64,000 nucleotides of DNA from CALCLY01 sp900552775 (GTDB taxonomy: Bacteria; Bacillota; Clostridia; UMGS1883; UMGS1540), in NCBI GenBank assembly GCA_937966555.1, contig CALCLY010000029.1, positions 1 to 64,000 of the forward strand, given 5' to 3'. The translations under genes and the position numbers were made by a program. This document shows positions 1 through 9,000 of this stretch, one piece after another. The notes below the pieces were generated by a model. That model did no database searches. It was given only the letters and a program-made list of their open reading frames with translations, and had not been told where the DNA came from. Position 1 is the first letter of the stretch. Each line of letters starts with the position of its first letter.

Positions 1-10
1 TGTTTAGCAG

Positions 11-65
11 GGCAATACTTCCTTGCCGGGCTGTGGCTAAAGTCAACCGACTTTTTAAACAGCCC
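11..65 (+). other. Nested inverted repeats at the left edge, possible 3' end of an RNA or terminator
   Basis: Three complementary pairs are visible: GGCAA (11-15) with TTGCC (23-27), GGGCTGT (28-34) with ACAGCCC (59-65), and AAAGTC (39-44) with GACTTT (49-54) running into T53-T56. The last looks like a small intrinsic terminator. This could be the tail of a transcript that begins left of the window. I recognise no RNA family. Confidence 0.3.
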
Positions 66-120
66 CATTCGGGTCTTTGGAAAAAATAACAGACAAAGCA
101 TTTTTATTTTGCAAAAATCA

Positions 121-149
121 TTTACAATTTATTCCGAATGTAGTATAAT
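121..149 (+). promoter_or_regulatory. SigA-type promoter for hprK
   Basis: TTTACA at 121-126 and TATAAT at 144-149 are separated by 17 bases. The expected start of transcription is near 156, and a strong ribosome binding site (AAAGGAG) precedes the ATG at 184. Confidence 0.7.
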
Positions 150-183
150 AATATAGAATACGTATATTGAAAGGAGCGGCAAA

Positions 184-1122
184 ATGAATAACGGAGAATT
201 TACCGTAAACCTTAAAAAAATTGTGGAAGAGTTTGATCTTGAAACGATTTACAAACCGGATGATGCGGATGAACGAAAAATATGTACATCTGATATTTTA
301 AGACCCGGACTGCAGCTTGCAACCGGGTTTGAAGAATATTTTAACACCGACAGAATAATGATGTTCGGCAATCTTGAAAATGCATATATGAAAACGCTGG
401 AATCCGAAGACAGATATTTAAGGCTTAAAAGACTTTTTTCGCATCATTCGCCGGCGCTTATTGTAGCGCGCGGACTTGATGTATATCCGGAAATTGTTAA
501 AGCGGCACAGGAATGCGCAATGCCGGTATACAGAACAAAAGTGAGTACATCGCCGTTTATGGCGGCACTTATCGGGGCGCTCAATGTCCATTTGGCACCG
601 CGTATTTCACGCCACGGAGTTTTGGTTGAAGTATACGGCGAAGGTATTTTGCTTTTGGGTGAAAGCGGCGTCGGGAAAAGCGAAACGGCAATCGAGCTTT
701 TAAAACGCGGGCACAGACTTGTGGCAGATGATGCGGTAGATATACGCCGTGTTTCGTCAATTACACTTGTCGGCTCATCGCCGGCGGTGATAAAACATTT
801 TGTGGAAATCCGCGGTATAGGAATTGTGGATGTGCAGAAAATATTCGGTATGGGCGCCGTAAAAGATACGGAGAAAATAGATTTTATTCTGAATTTCGAG
901 CCTTGGCAGGAAGACAAGGAATATGACAGACTCGGAATGGAGACGCAGTATACGGAGCTTTTGGGTATAAAAATCCCGTCCATAACCGTTCCCGTAAAGC
1001 CCGGCAGAAATCTTGCGGTTATAGTCGAGGTGGCGGCGATGAATCACAGACAGAAAAAAATGGGTTACAGTGCGGTTGACGCGCTCAATAAACGCCTTGC
1101 GGCGGAATTCGGAAATAATTAA
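184..1122 (+). CDS. hprK: HPr kinase/phosphorylase HprK
   Basis: Bifunctional enzyme that phosphorylates HPr (PtsH) on its regulatory serine and removes that phosphate again, linking sugar flux to carbon catabolite control in the cytosol. The 312 residues match the family length. The P-loop GESGVGKSE is at residues 159-167, a DDAVDIR stretch follows at about 182, and the family signature VEIRGIGIVDV is at 207-217. The N-terminal half is the HprK N domain. It starts at ATG 184 after AAAGGAG and has its own promoter. It is followed by a structured repeat and then a glucokinase-type gene, which fits a role in sugar sensing. Confidence 0.97.
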   Translation: MNNGEFTVNLKKIVEEFDLETIYKPDDADERKICTSDILRPGLQLATGFEEYFNTDRIMMFGNLENAYMKTLESEDRYLRLKRLFSHHSPALIVARGLDVYPEIVKAAQECAMPVYRTKVSTSPFMAALIGALNVHLAPRISRHGVLVEVYGEGILLLGESGVGKSETAIELLKRGHRLVADDAVDIRRVSSITLVGSSPAVIKHFVEIRGIGIVDVQKIFGMGAVKDTEKIDFILNFEPWQEDKEYDRLGMETQYTELLGIKIPSITVPVKPGRNLAVIVEVAAMNHRQKKMGYSAVDALNKRLAAEFGNN

Positions 1123-1130
1123 AAGCAAAA

Positions 1131-1205
1131 ATCTCTTATCATTCATTGCCCTGTAGATAAGAGATGTTAATTTACAAGCAAGCTGATACAGGGCGGCGGA
1201 ATGGA
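1131..1205 (+). repeat. Structured repeat element, copy 1 (orphan)
   Basis: First of three copies in the window (others at 1304 and 52835). ATCTCTTATC (1131-1140) pairs perfectly with GATAAGAGAT (1156-1165). GCCCTGTA in the loop (1148-1155) pairs with TACAGGGC downstream (1187-1194), giving a pseudoknot or an alternative hairpin. It ends in GGAATGGAG like the other copies, but where they have ATTAAA plus a start codon it reads AATAAC GCG, so no gene starts at the equivalent place. An ATG at 1201 opens only about 42 codons and runs into copy 2. The 1206-1296 spacer can form its own hairpin (GCCCGTGCG near 1252 with CGCACATGGGC near 1287). Confidence 0.7.
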
Positions 1206-1303
1206 GAATAACGCGAAACTGCGTTTCACGTTAGCCTCCGGCGGAATTGGACGCCCGTGCGAAATTTTCCTCGCATTGCTCGGAAACGCACATGGGCATT
1301 TTA

Positions 1304-1385
1304 ATCTCTTATCATTCCTTGCCCTGTAGATAAGAGATGTTAATTTACAAACAGGCCGGTACAGGGCGGCGGAATGGAGATTAAA
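1304..1385 (+). repeat. Structured repeat element, copy 2, supplies the RBS of the ROK kinase
   Basis: Nearly identical to copy 1, 173 bases downstream of it. Helix A: ATCTCTTATC (1304-1313) with GATAAGAGAT (1329-1338). Helix B: GCCCTGTA (1321-1328) with TACAGGGC (1360-1367), extended by ATTCC (1314-1318) with GGAAT (1371-1375). The element ends in GGAG (1376-1379), six bases before ATG 1386, so it carries the ribosome binding site. In addition, 1297-1308 is perfectly complementary to 1377-1388, which includes the Shine-Dalgarno sequence and the start codon. Helix A and that 12-bp pairing share bases and exclude each other. No named riboswitch class is recognised. Confidence 0.75.
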
Positions 1386-2327
1386 ATGTATATAGGAATA
1401 GACCTCGGAGGGACGTTTATAAAGGCGGGAATAGTGGCGGAAGACGGCACGATAATACACAAGGACAGTGCGCCTGCGGGAGCAGGCAGAGAAAGCAGCC
1501 TTATTATTGCCGATATTGCCGCGCTGATTAAAAAAGTTTTGAAAGACAGCGGTACAGATATAAAGAATATAAAAAGCATCGGAATAGGAAATCCCGGGAC
1601 ATGTGACACAGAAAACGGAATTGTTGTGTGCGCGGCAAATCTCGGACTTTACAACGTAAATATGAGAGACGAGCTTCAGAAATATTTTGATTTGCCCGTT
1701 TTTGTGGGAAATGATGCAAACTGCGCGGCACTTGGCGAATATGCAATGCTTGACGAAGATATTTCGGACATGGTGTTTATAACTCTCGGAACAGGCGTGG
1801 GCGGCGGTATCATAATAGATAAAAAGCTTTACACAGGTAAAAACGGCTCTGCTGCCGAAGTCGGACATATGATAATAGAACAGGGCGGAATTCTCTGTAA
1901 CTGCGGCGCGCGCGGATGCTGGGAAAAATATGCGTCTGTTACGGCTCTTATAGAGCAGACAAAAGAATACGCAAAGAATCATCCGGAAAGCGCTGTTGCC
2001 AAGGCATGTGAAAACGAGGTTAACGGAAAAACCGCATTTGTTCTCGCAAAACAGGGGGACAAAGGCGGAAAAGAAATTGTCGATACATGGATTTCGTATG
2101 TTGCAACAGGGATTTTAAGCATTATAAATCTTTTGCAGCCGGAGCTTATTCTGATAGGCGGGGCAATAAGCCGTGAAGGAGATTATCTGCTTAACCCAAT
2201 AAGAGCAATTCAAAGCGGAAACACATATTCCAAAATAGAAAACAAGACAAGAATTATGCAGGCAAGTCTCGGAAATGACGCGGGACTTATAGGAAGTGCT
2301 TTTTTGGGCAAAGGAGAAATAAGGTGA
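1386..2327 (+). CDS. ROK-family glucokinase/sugar kinase
   Basis: Cytosolic ATP-dependent sugar kinase of the ROK (repressor, ORF, kinase) family, probably glucokinase or N-acetylhexosamine kinase. It starts with the typical MYIGIDLGGTFIKAG phosphate-binding motif, shows the TLGTGVGGGI segment, and has the ROK zinc motif CNCGARGC at about 171-178 with the conserved upstream histidine (GHMIIE). No DNA-binding domain precedes it, so it is an enzyme rather than a NagC-type repressor. ATG 1386 is preferred over ATG 1374, because GGAG lies six bases upstream of 1386 and the family usually begins there. Its stop overlaps the murB start (GTGA). Exact substrate is not readable. Confidence 0.92.
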   Translation: MYIGIDLGGTFIKAGIVAEDGTIIHKDSAPAGAGRESSLIIADIAALIKKVLKDSGTDIKNIKSIGIGNPGTCDTENGIVVCAANLGLYNVNMRDELQKYFDLPVFVGNDANCAALGEYAMLDEDISDMVFITLGTGVGGGIIIDKKLYTGKNGSAAEVGHMIIEQGGILCNCGARGCWEKYASVTALIEQTKEYAKNHPESAVAKACENEVNGKTAFVLAKQGDKGGKEIVDTWISYVATGILSIINLLQPELILIGGAISREGDYLLNPIRAIQSGNTYSKIENKTRIMQASLGNDAGLIGSAFLGKGEIR

Positions 2328-3223
2328 CAAGTTCTTTCATTTATGACGAGCTGAATAAAATTAGCGGCGGAGTTTTGAAAAATGAGCCTATGTCGCGCCA
2401 TACGACTTTTAAAATAGGCGGCGAAGCGGATTTTTTGGTTCAGCCGTCAACGGTTTCCGAAGTATGCGGTTGCGTAAAGTTTTTGAGGAAAGAAAAAATT
2501 CCGTTTGCGGTTATCGGCAACGGGTCAAATCTTTTGGTTTCCGATAACGGCTTTAGAGGAGTTATAATAAAGCTTTTGAAAAACTTTTCACAAATCCGTG
2601 AAGAAGACGGACTTATTTGTGCTCAGGCGGGAGCCACGCTATCGTCACTTGCGGCATTTGCCGCGGAAAGAGGACTTGAAGGTTTGCAGTTTGCATCGGG
2701 GATACCCGGTACTGTGGGCGGAGCCGTGCTTATGAACGCGGGAGCATACGGCGGACAGATGAGCGATGTTGTTGTAAGAACAAAATATATTGATAAAAGT
2801 TCCGAAATTCAAACGGCGGAAGAACATGGATTTTCGTACAGAAGCTCGGTTTTTCAGAAAAACGGCGGAATTATTCTTGAAACCGCCATGAAGCTTCAGC
2901 ATGGCAATCGTGACGAAATATACGAAAAAATGAGAAGCCTTGCAGAGGCAAGACGCGAAAAACAGCCGCTTAATTTTCCGAGCGCGGGCAGTGCATTTAA
3001 AAGACCCGAGGGATTTTTTGCGGCGAAGCTTATAGATGACGCGGGTTTGCGCGGATTTACAGTGGGCGGCGCCAAGATTTCGGAAAAACACACCGGATTT
3101 GTTATAAACCGCGGCGGAGCAACGCAGAAAGATGTGTCGGAGCTTATGCAAAAAGTGAGCGACACTGTTTATGAAAAATTCGGGGTAAGACTTGAAAGAG
3201 AAATTAAATTTTTGGGAGACTGA
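2324..3223 (+). CDS. murB: UDP-N-acetylenolpyruvoylglucosamine reductase MurB
   Basis: FAD-dependent reductase that turns UDP-GlcNAc-enolpyruvate into UDP-MurNAc, the second committed step of peptidoglycan precursor synthesis. The 299 residues show the FAD-binding segment NGSNLLVSDNGF (about 66-77), SGIPGTVGGAVLMNAGAYGG (about 125-144), and near the end NFPSAGSAFKRP, whose serine is the expected proton donor. It starts at GTG 2324, overlapping the kinase stop; AAAGGAG lies just upstream. It stops four bases before rapZ, so the two are translationally close. MurB next to RapZ, YvcK and WhiA is the usual Firmicutes arrangement. Confidence 0.96.
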   Translation: MTSSFIYDELNKISGGVLKNEPMSRHTTFKIGGEADFLVQPSTVSEVCGCVKFLRKEKIPFAVIGNGSNLLVSDNGFRGVIIKLLKNFSQIREEDGLICAQAGATLSSLAAFAAERGLEGLQFASGIPGTVGGAVLMNAGAYGGQMSDVVVRTKYIDKSSEIQTAEEHGFSYRSSVFQKNGGIILETAMKLQHGNRDEIYEKMRSLAEARREKQPLNFPSAGSAFKRPEGFFAAKLIDDAGLRGFTVGGAKISEKHTGFVINRGGATQKDVSELMQKVSDTVYEKFGVRLEREIKFLGD

Positions 3224-3227
3224 AGAA

Positions 3228-4085
3228 ATGAAGGTTATTATAGTAACGGGACTTTCCGGAGCGGGAAAGACAAAAGCAATCAGAAGCCTTGAAGATATGG
3301 GGTTTTACTGTGTTGACAACATGCCGCCCGTGCTTATCAGCAAATTTGCGGAGATGTGTTACAACTCGCAGGGAAAACTCACAAAGGTTGCAATGGTTGT
3401 GGATGTGCGAAGCCATGAAATGTTCAGTGAGCTTACGGGTGAACTGGCGCAGCTTCAGCGCGACGGAATAGAGCATAAAATCCTTTTTCTTGAGGCTTCC
3501 GATGAAACTATAATAAAAAGATATAAAGAAACGAGGCGCAATCATCCGCTCCAGTACGGCAAGGGTATAAGAGACGGGATAAAGCGCGAAAGAGAACTTT
3601 TAAAAGAAATAAAAAAACATGCCGACTATGTTATAGACACAAGCAGCATGAAAACAGAGCATTTAAGTGAGAATATAAAGACACTGTTTCGTGAAAACGA
3701 TGCCGAGGGCAAAATGCTTATAAACGTGATGTCCTTCGGCTTCAAATTCGGTTTGCCGCTTGACTGCGATTTGGTTTTTGACGTGAGATTTCTTCCGAAT
3801 CCTTTTTATGTTGCCGAGCTTCGGGAAAAAACGGGCAAAGAACCTGAAATAAGAGATTTTGTTATGAATAATGAAGTTTCGGAAAAATTCAGAGATAAAC
3901 TGCTCGATATGATAGAATTCCTGATTCCGCAATATGTTGAGGAGGGCAAAGGAAATCTTGTGATAGGAATCGGATGCACGGGCGGAAAACACAGAAGCGT
4001 TGTAATAAGCGAGCTGCTCTACAAAGAGCTTCTTGACAAAAATCAGAAATGCGTTATAAATCACAGAGATATTGACAAAAAATAA
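3228..4085 (+). CDS. rapZ: RapZ (YvcJ) nucleotide-binding protein
   Basis: P-loop protein of the RapZ/YvcJ family. In Escherichia coli RapZ controls GlmS synthesis through small RNAs; the Firmicutes homologue binds and hydrolyses GTP and its role is less clear. Visible features are the Walker A motif GLSGAGKT near residue 8, VDVRS in the middle, SFGFKFG near 175-181 and the C-terminal CTGGKHRSV. ATG 3228 is chosen over an upstream in-frame TTG at 3192 because GGAG sits nine bases before it and the family begins MKVIIVTG. It is about 285 residues, normal for the family, and sits between murB and yvcK. Confidence 0.95.
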   Translation: MKVIIVTGLSGAGKTKAIRSLEDMGFYCVDNMPPVLISKFAEMCYNSQGKLTKVAMVVDVRSHEMFSELTGELAQLQRDGIEHKILFLEASDETIIKRYKETRRNHPLQYGKGIRDGIKRERELLKEIKKHADYVIDTSSMKTEHLSENIKTLFRENDAEGKMLINVMSFGFKFGLPLDCDLVFDVRFLPNPFYVAELREKTGKEPEIRDFVMNNEVSEKFRDKLLDMIEFLIPQYVEEGKGNLVIGIGCTGGKHRSVVISELLYKELLDKNQKCVINHRDIDKK

Positions 4086-4126
4086 TATCGGGTCAAACAT
4101 TAAAAAGACCCTCCTCGGAGGTTTAT

Positions 4127-5098
4127 ATGGCTGAAACGCTTAAAATAGTGGCATTGGGAGGCGGAACAGGGCTTTCCACAATGCTCAGAGGACTTAAAAA
4201 GTATACAAATAACCTCACCGCCGTTGTTACTATGTCGGATGACGGGGGAGGTTCGGGAATACTGAGGCAGGATTTGGGAATGCTGCCTCCGGGCGATATA
4301 CGCAATTGTCTTTTGGCACTTGCCGATATAGAGCCTACAATGGAAAAGCTGTTTACCTACAGATTTGATGACGGAATTTTAAGAGGGCAAAGCTTCGGAA
4401 ATCTCTTTTTGGCGGCAATGAACGGTGTTTACGGGGATTTTGAAGAGGCTGTGCGCCACGCCAATGAAGTTTTGGCGGTTGTGGGAGAAGTTTTGCCGGT
4501 TACAAACCAGGATATAAGAATGTGCGCCGAGTTTGAAGACGGCAAAGAGGTTTTCGGAGAGTCGAAAATAGCAAATGCAAAAATACAAAACGGCGGCAGA
4601 ATAAAAAAGGTTTCTCTTGTGCCTTCAAAGGTTGAACCCGCTTCGGGAGTGCTTGAAAGCATTGCGGAAGCGGATATGGTTATTTTGGGACCCGGGAGCC
4701 TTTATACAAGCGTTATTCCCACGCTGCTTGTAAACGGAGTGTCGGACGCGGTTAGAAAAAGCCGCGCAAAGAAAATTTTTGTATGTAACGTTATGACGCA
4801 GCCCGGAGAAACGGACGGTTATTCCGCAATTGATCATATAAAAGCGCTTGAAGAACATGCAGGTATGAAGATTGTGGATTACTGCGTTGTAAATACGGGG
4901 CGTATGCGCGAAGACGTTTTAAAACGTTACGCCGAAGACAGGCAGACGCCCGTAAGTTTTGATGAAAGGGATTTTGCAGAGCACGGAATAAAGCTTATAG
5001 AAGCCGATATGCATCTTGACAATGCGCTTATTGCGCGTCATAACCCTGACATCCTTGCAAAAACCATAATTGATTTTTACAAAGGTAATGCGGAGTGA
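4127..5098 (+). CDS. yvcK: Gluconeogenesis factor YvcK (CofD-like, UDP-sugar-binding)
   Basis: CofD-like Rossmann-fold protein. In Bacillus YvcK binds UDP-sugars, is needed for growth on gluconeogenic carbon sources and affects cell-wall morphogenesis. The 323 residues show the N-terminal GGGTGLSTMLRGLK, then SDDGGGSG and PPGDIRNCL, all hallmarks. The start at ATG 4127 follows a strong GGAGG. That Shine-Dalgarno is mirrored by CCTCC just upstream (near 4111-4115), so a tiny hairpin could modulate translation. The gene ends in GAGTGA, and whiA begins eight bases after the GGAG, so the two are coupled. Confidence 0.95.
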   Translation: MAETLKIVALGGGTGLSTMLRGLKKYTNNLTAVVTMSDDGGGSGILRQDLGMLPPGDIRNCLLALADIEPTMEKLFTYRFDDGILRGQSFGNLFLAAMNGVYGDFEEAVRHANEVLAVVGEVLPVTNQDIRMCAEFEDGKEVFGESKIANAKIQNGGRIKKVSLVPSKVEPASGVLESIAEADMVILGPGSLYTSVIPTLLVNGVSDAVRKSRAKKIFVCNVMTQPGETDGYSAIDHIKALEEHAGMKIVDYCVVNTGRMREDVLKRYAEDRQTPVSFDERDFAEHGIKLIEADMHLDNALIARHNPDILAKTIIDFYKGNAE

Positions 5099-5103
5099 GA
5101 AAT

Positions 5104-6015
5104 ATGTCTTTTTCAGCTGAAATAAAAAACGAACTATGCCGAGAAAGTATAAATAAAAAGTGCTGCGCGCAGGCGGAAATATGCGGCATACTTTTTTTCG
5201 GAGGTGTTATAACCGAAGAAAACGGAGTGTGCTCATTTCGTTTTACAACCGAAAGCAAGGCTGTGACGGAACGGTGCTATTGCCTTTTTAACAAAGTGAC
5301 GGAGGGTGAGTTTTTCCCGTTGAGACTCGTAACGAGCGTCACAAAAAGAGGCTTTGTGTACACGGTTTCCATGGAGATTGAAAGCGAGCTTGCCTTCGGA
5401 AAGGGAACTCGGATTTACAGAGCTTACGCAGGAGAGAACGAATGCTGCAAAAAAGCTTTTATGCGCGGAGCGTTTCTGGGAGCGGGTTCTGTGACAAATC
5501 CGATGAAAGCATATCATGCCGAGCTTGTTACGCATCATAAAAAGCTTTGTGAAGGAACGGTGAATCTTCTTGCGGAAGCCGGGTTTGTTCCGAGGCTTGT
5601 AATGCGCAAATCAAATTATGTTATATATTTTAAAAGCGGTGACGAAATCGAAGATTTTCTGACATTTTTGGGTGCCACGGCTTCTATGATGGAATTTGCA
5701 AATGCCCGTATATATAAAGATACAAAAAATAACATAAACAGGAAAATAAATTGCGAAACCGCGAACACGGATAAAATATACGGTGCGGCAATAAATCAGA
5801 TGAAGGCAATAAATAAGCTTAAAGCTGCCGGGAAATTTGTATTTCTTCCCGAAAAGCTTCAGGATACGGCAAATCTCAGATGTGAAAATCCGGAAGCGTC
5901 TTTGGCGGAACTTTCCGCGCTTTCCGTGCCGCGCGTTTCAAAATCGGGAATATCTCACAGGCTTAAAAGACTTGAAGAGTTGGCGGAGTTACTGGTGAAA
6001 AAAGATGAAAAATAA
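5104..6015 (+). CDS. whiA: WhiA, LAGLIDADG-like DNA-binding protein
   Basis: WhiA combines an N-terminal domain derived from LAGLIDADG homing endonucleases with a C-terminal helix-turn-helix. It binds DNA and affects cell division and chromosome organisation in Firmicutes, and controls sporulation in actinomycetes. About 303 residues from ATG 5104, which begins with the characteristic MSFSAEIKNEL and has GGAG eight bases upstream; an in-frame GTG at 5095 overlapping the yvcK stop is less likely. The C-terminus holds the HTH (SLAELSALSVPRVSKSGISH). Its last 11 bases overlap the dnaE start. Confidence 0.95.
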   Translation: MSFSAEIKNELCRESINKKCCAQAEICGILFFGGVITEENGVCSFRFTTESKAVTERCYCLFNKVTEGEFFPLRLVTSVTKRGFVYTVSMEIESELAFGKGTRIYRAYAGENECCKKAFMRGAFLGAGSVTNPMKAYHAELVTHHKKLCEGTVNLLAEAGFVPRLVMRKSNYVIYFKSGDEIEDFLTFLGATASMMEFANARIYKDTKNNINRKINCETANTDKIYGAAINQMKAINKLKAAGKFVFLPEKLQDTANLRCENPEASLAELSALSVPRVSKSGISHRLKRLEELAELLVKKDEK

Positions 6016-9000
6016 TTTTGTTCATTTACATGTCCACAGTGAATACAGTTTGCTTGACGGAGCGTGCCGCATAAAAGAGCTGGCAGAACGCGCCGCAGAA
6101 CTTTCCATGCCCGCACTGGCGCTTACAGATCACGGAGTTATGTACGGTGCGGTGGATTTTTACAATGCGGCAAAAGAAGCCGGTATAAAACCCATTATAG
6201 GCTGCGAGGTTTACGTTGCGCCGCGTTCGCGCTTTAACAAGGAAATGGGAATTGACAATAATATAAGCCATCTTGTGCTGCTTGCGAAAAATGAGGAAGG
6301 ATACGGAAACCTCATTAAAATAGTTTCTGCGGGCTTTGTGGACGGATTTTATTATAAACCGAGAGTTGACAAAGAGCTGCTCTCAAAATACAGCGGCGGT
6401 CTTATTGCGCTTTCGGCGTGTATTGCCGGTGAGATTCCGAAGCTTATATTAAACGGGAACTATGACGCGGCAAAAAAACTGGCGCTCGGCTACCGCGATA
6501 TGTTCGGGGAAGAGAATTTTTATCTTGAGATACAGGATCACGGCATTGCTGAGCAGAAAAAAGTAAACGCAGCGCTTTGCAAAATGTCCGAAGAAACGGG
6601 AATTCCGCTTGTTGCAACAAACGACGCGCATTATTTAAGACGGGAGGACGCCGAAAACCACGATTTACTGCTTTGTATTCAAACGGGAAAAACCGTGGAC
6701 GATACGGACAGACTTAAGTTTCAGACAAATGAATTCTACTTAAAAAGCGGAGAAGAGATGGAAAATCTCTTTGCATATGCGCCGGAAGCCATAAAAAACA
6801 CTTTAAAAATTGCAGAGATGTGCAATGTTGAGTTTGAATTCGGAAAGCTTAAATTGCCGCGATACCCCGCACCGGGAGATAGCTTTGAGTATCTTAAATC
6901 CTTGTGTGACAAGGGACTGGCAAGACGATATCCGAAGCCGACGGAGGAAATACAGAAAAGACTTTCGTATGAGCTTTCCGTTATTTCCGATATGGGTTTT
7001 GTGGATTACTTTCTGATTGTATGGGATTATGTTAACTTCGCAAAAAGCCACGGAATTATGGTGGGACCGGGCCGTGGTTCGGCGGCGGGAAGCATTGTGG
7101 CGTATACTTTGGGTATAACGGATATAGATCCGATAAAATACGGGCTGATTTTCGAAAGATTTTTAAATCCGGAGAGAATAAGCATGCCCGATATAGACGT
7201 AGACTTTTGTTACGAACGCCGTCAGGAAGTTATAGATTATGTGGTTTCAAAGTACGGGAAAGACCATGTGTCACAGATAATAACTTTCGGAACAATGGCG
7301 GCGAGAATGGCTGTGCGCGATGTGGGCAGAGCCTTGGGTATGCCTTACGGCGAGGTTGACGCAGTTGCAAAAATGATACCGACGGAGCTTGGAATCACAA
7401 TTAAAGAGGCACTTAAGGTAAATCCGGATATTGCGGCGCTTTGCGAAAAAGATAAAAGTATTAAAAGGCTTATTTCTGTTTCATCGGCGCTTGAGGGCTT
7501 GCCCAGACACGCTTCGACGCATGCGGCGGGTGTTGTTATATGCGACAAAAGCGTTGACGAATATGTTCCGCTGCAGAAAAACGATGATGTGATAACAACT
7601 CAGTTCCCGATGGGTACAATCGAAAGACTCGGGCTTTTGAAAATGGATTTTCTCGGCCTGCGAAACCTGACGGTTATAAAAAATACGGCAGAACTTATCC
7701 GTGCCGGCGGAACGGATTTTGATATTGAAAAGATAGATTATGACAGTCCCGAGGTTTATAAAATGATAAGCCGCGGTGAAACGGAAGGTGTTTTCCAGCT
7801 TGAAAGCAGCGGCATGAAGTCGTTTATGAAACGGCTTGAACCGCAGAATCTTGAAGATATTATAGCCGGGATTTCGCTTTACAGACCGGGACCTATGGAT
7901 CAGATTCCGCGCTATATAGAAAATAAACAGCATCCGGATAAAATAAAATATAAACATCCCCTGCTGGCTGATATTCTGGACGTTACGTACGGATGCATAG
8001 TGTATCAGGAACAGGTTATGCAGATTGTGCGCGTTTTGGGCGGATACAGTCTGGCAAGAGCGGATTCCGTGCGCAAGGCTATGAGCAAAAAGAAACAGGA
8101 CGTTATGGAAAAAGAGCGCGCGGTATTTGTGAAAGGCGCGCAGGAGAGGGGTGTGCCGGAGAAAACCGCAAATGAAATTTATGATGATATGATTGATTTT
8201 GCAAAGTATGCCTTTAACAAGTCGCACGCGGCGGCTTATGCGGTTGTGGCATACAGAACGGCATATCTGAAATGCTTTTATAAAACCGAGTATTTTGCGG
8301 CGCTTTTTAACAGTATCATAGGCAATACAGATAAAACCGCGGAATATTTTGAAGAGTGCACGAGAATGGGCATAAAGATTCTGCCGCCGCATATAAATTC
8401 CAGCATGGCACGTTTTTCTGCGGAAAGCGGCGCTATAAGAGTCGGTCTTTGCGCGGTAAAAAACGTTGGCGCGGCATTTTGCAATTCATGTGTTGACGAG
8501 CGGCGCGAAAACGGTGATTATTTAAGTCTCGGCGATTTTGTAACACGCATGGTAAAGCGCGGTTCGGTAAGTAAAAGGGCGGTTTCTTCATTTATTCTTG
8601 CCGGGGTGTTTGACGGATTTAATGTAACGCGGTCATCATTGCTTGCAAAGCACGAGGAACTTATAGATGCTGCCGCGGCAGAAAACAAGAACAACGCCGC
8701 GGGGCAGGTATCGCTTTTTGAAATAAGCGAAGATAAAAGCAAAACTTTTTCGGAGGAGTACCCGGATATTGCCGAGTTTAATCCGCGTGACTTGCTGGAA
8801 TATGAAAAAGAAGCGATGGGAATTTATGTTTCGGGTCATCCGCTGGATGAATTCAGACGCGAAGTTGAACGCGCGGAAACCATGAGCATAGGTGCAATAA
8901 AACGTGCCGCGGAAGAATCCGGGGAAAAAACGGACAAGCTTTCCGTAACGGTTGCCGGACTTGTGGCGGCAAGAAAAAATAAACTTACAAAGAGTTCGGC

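Noticed and set aside
1167..1982. Minus-strand open frame of 271 codons opposite the ROK kinase
   Set aside because: It lies antisense to a well-supported gene and the repeat element, has Cys/Tyr/His-rich shadow composition, no ribosome binding site and no recognisable domain.
7481..8392. Minus-strand open frame of 303 codons inside dnaE
   Set aside because: It is antisense to the conserved polymerase core, and its sequence is what reverse translation of dnaE codons gives. No motif or start signal supports it.
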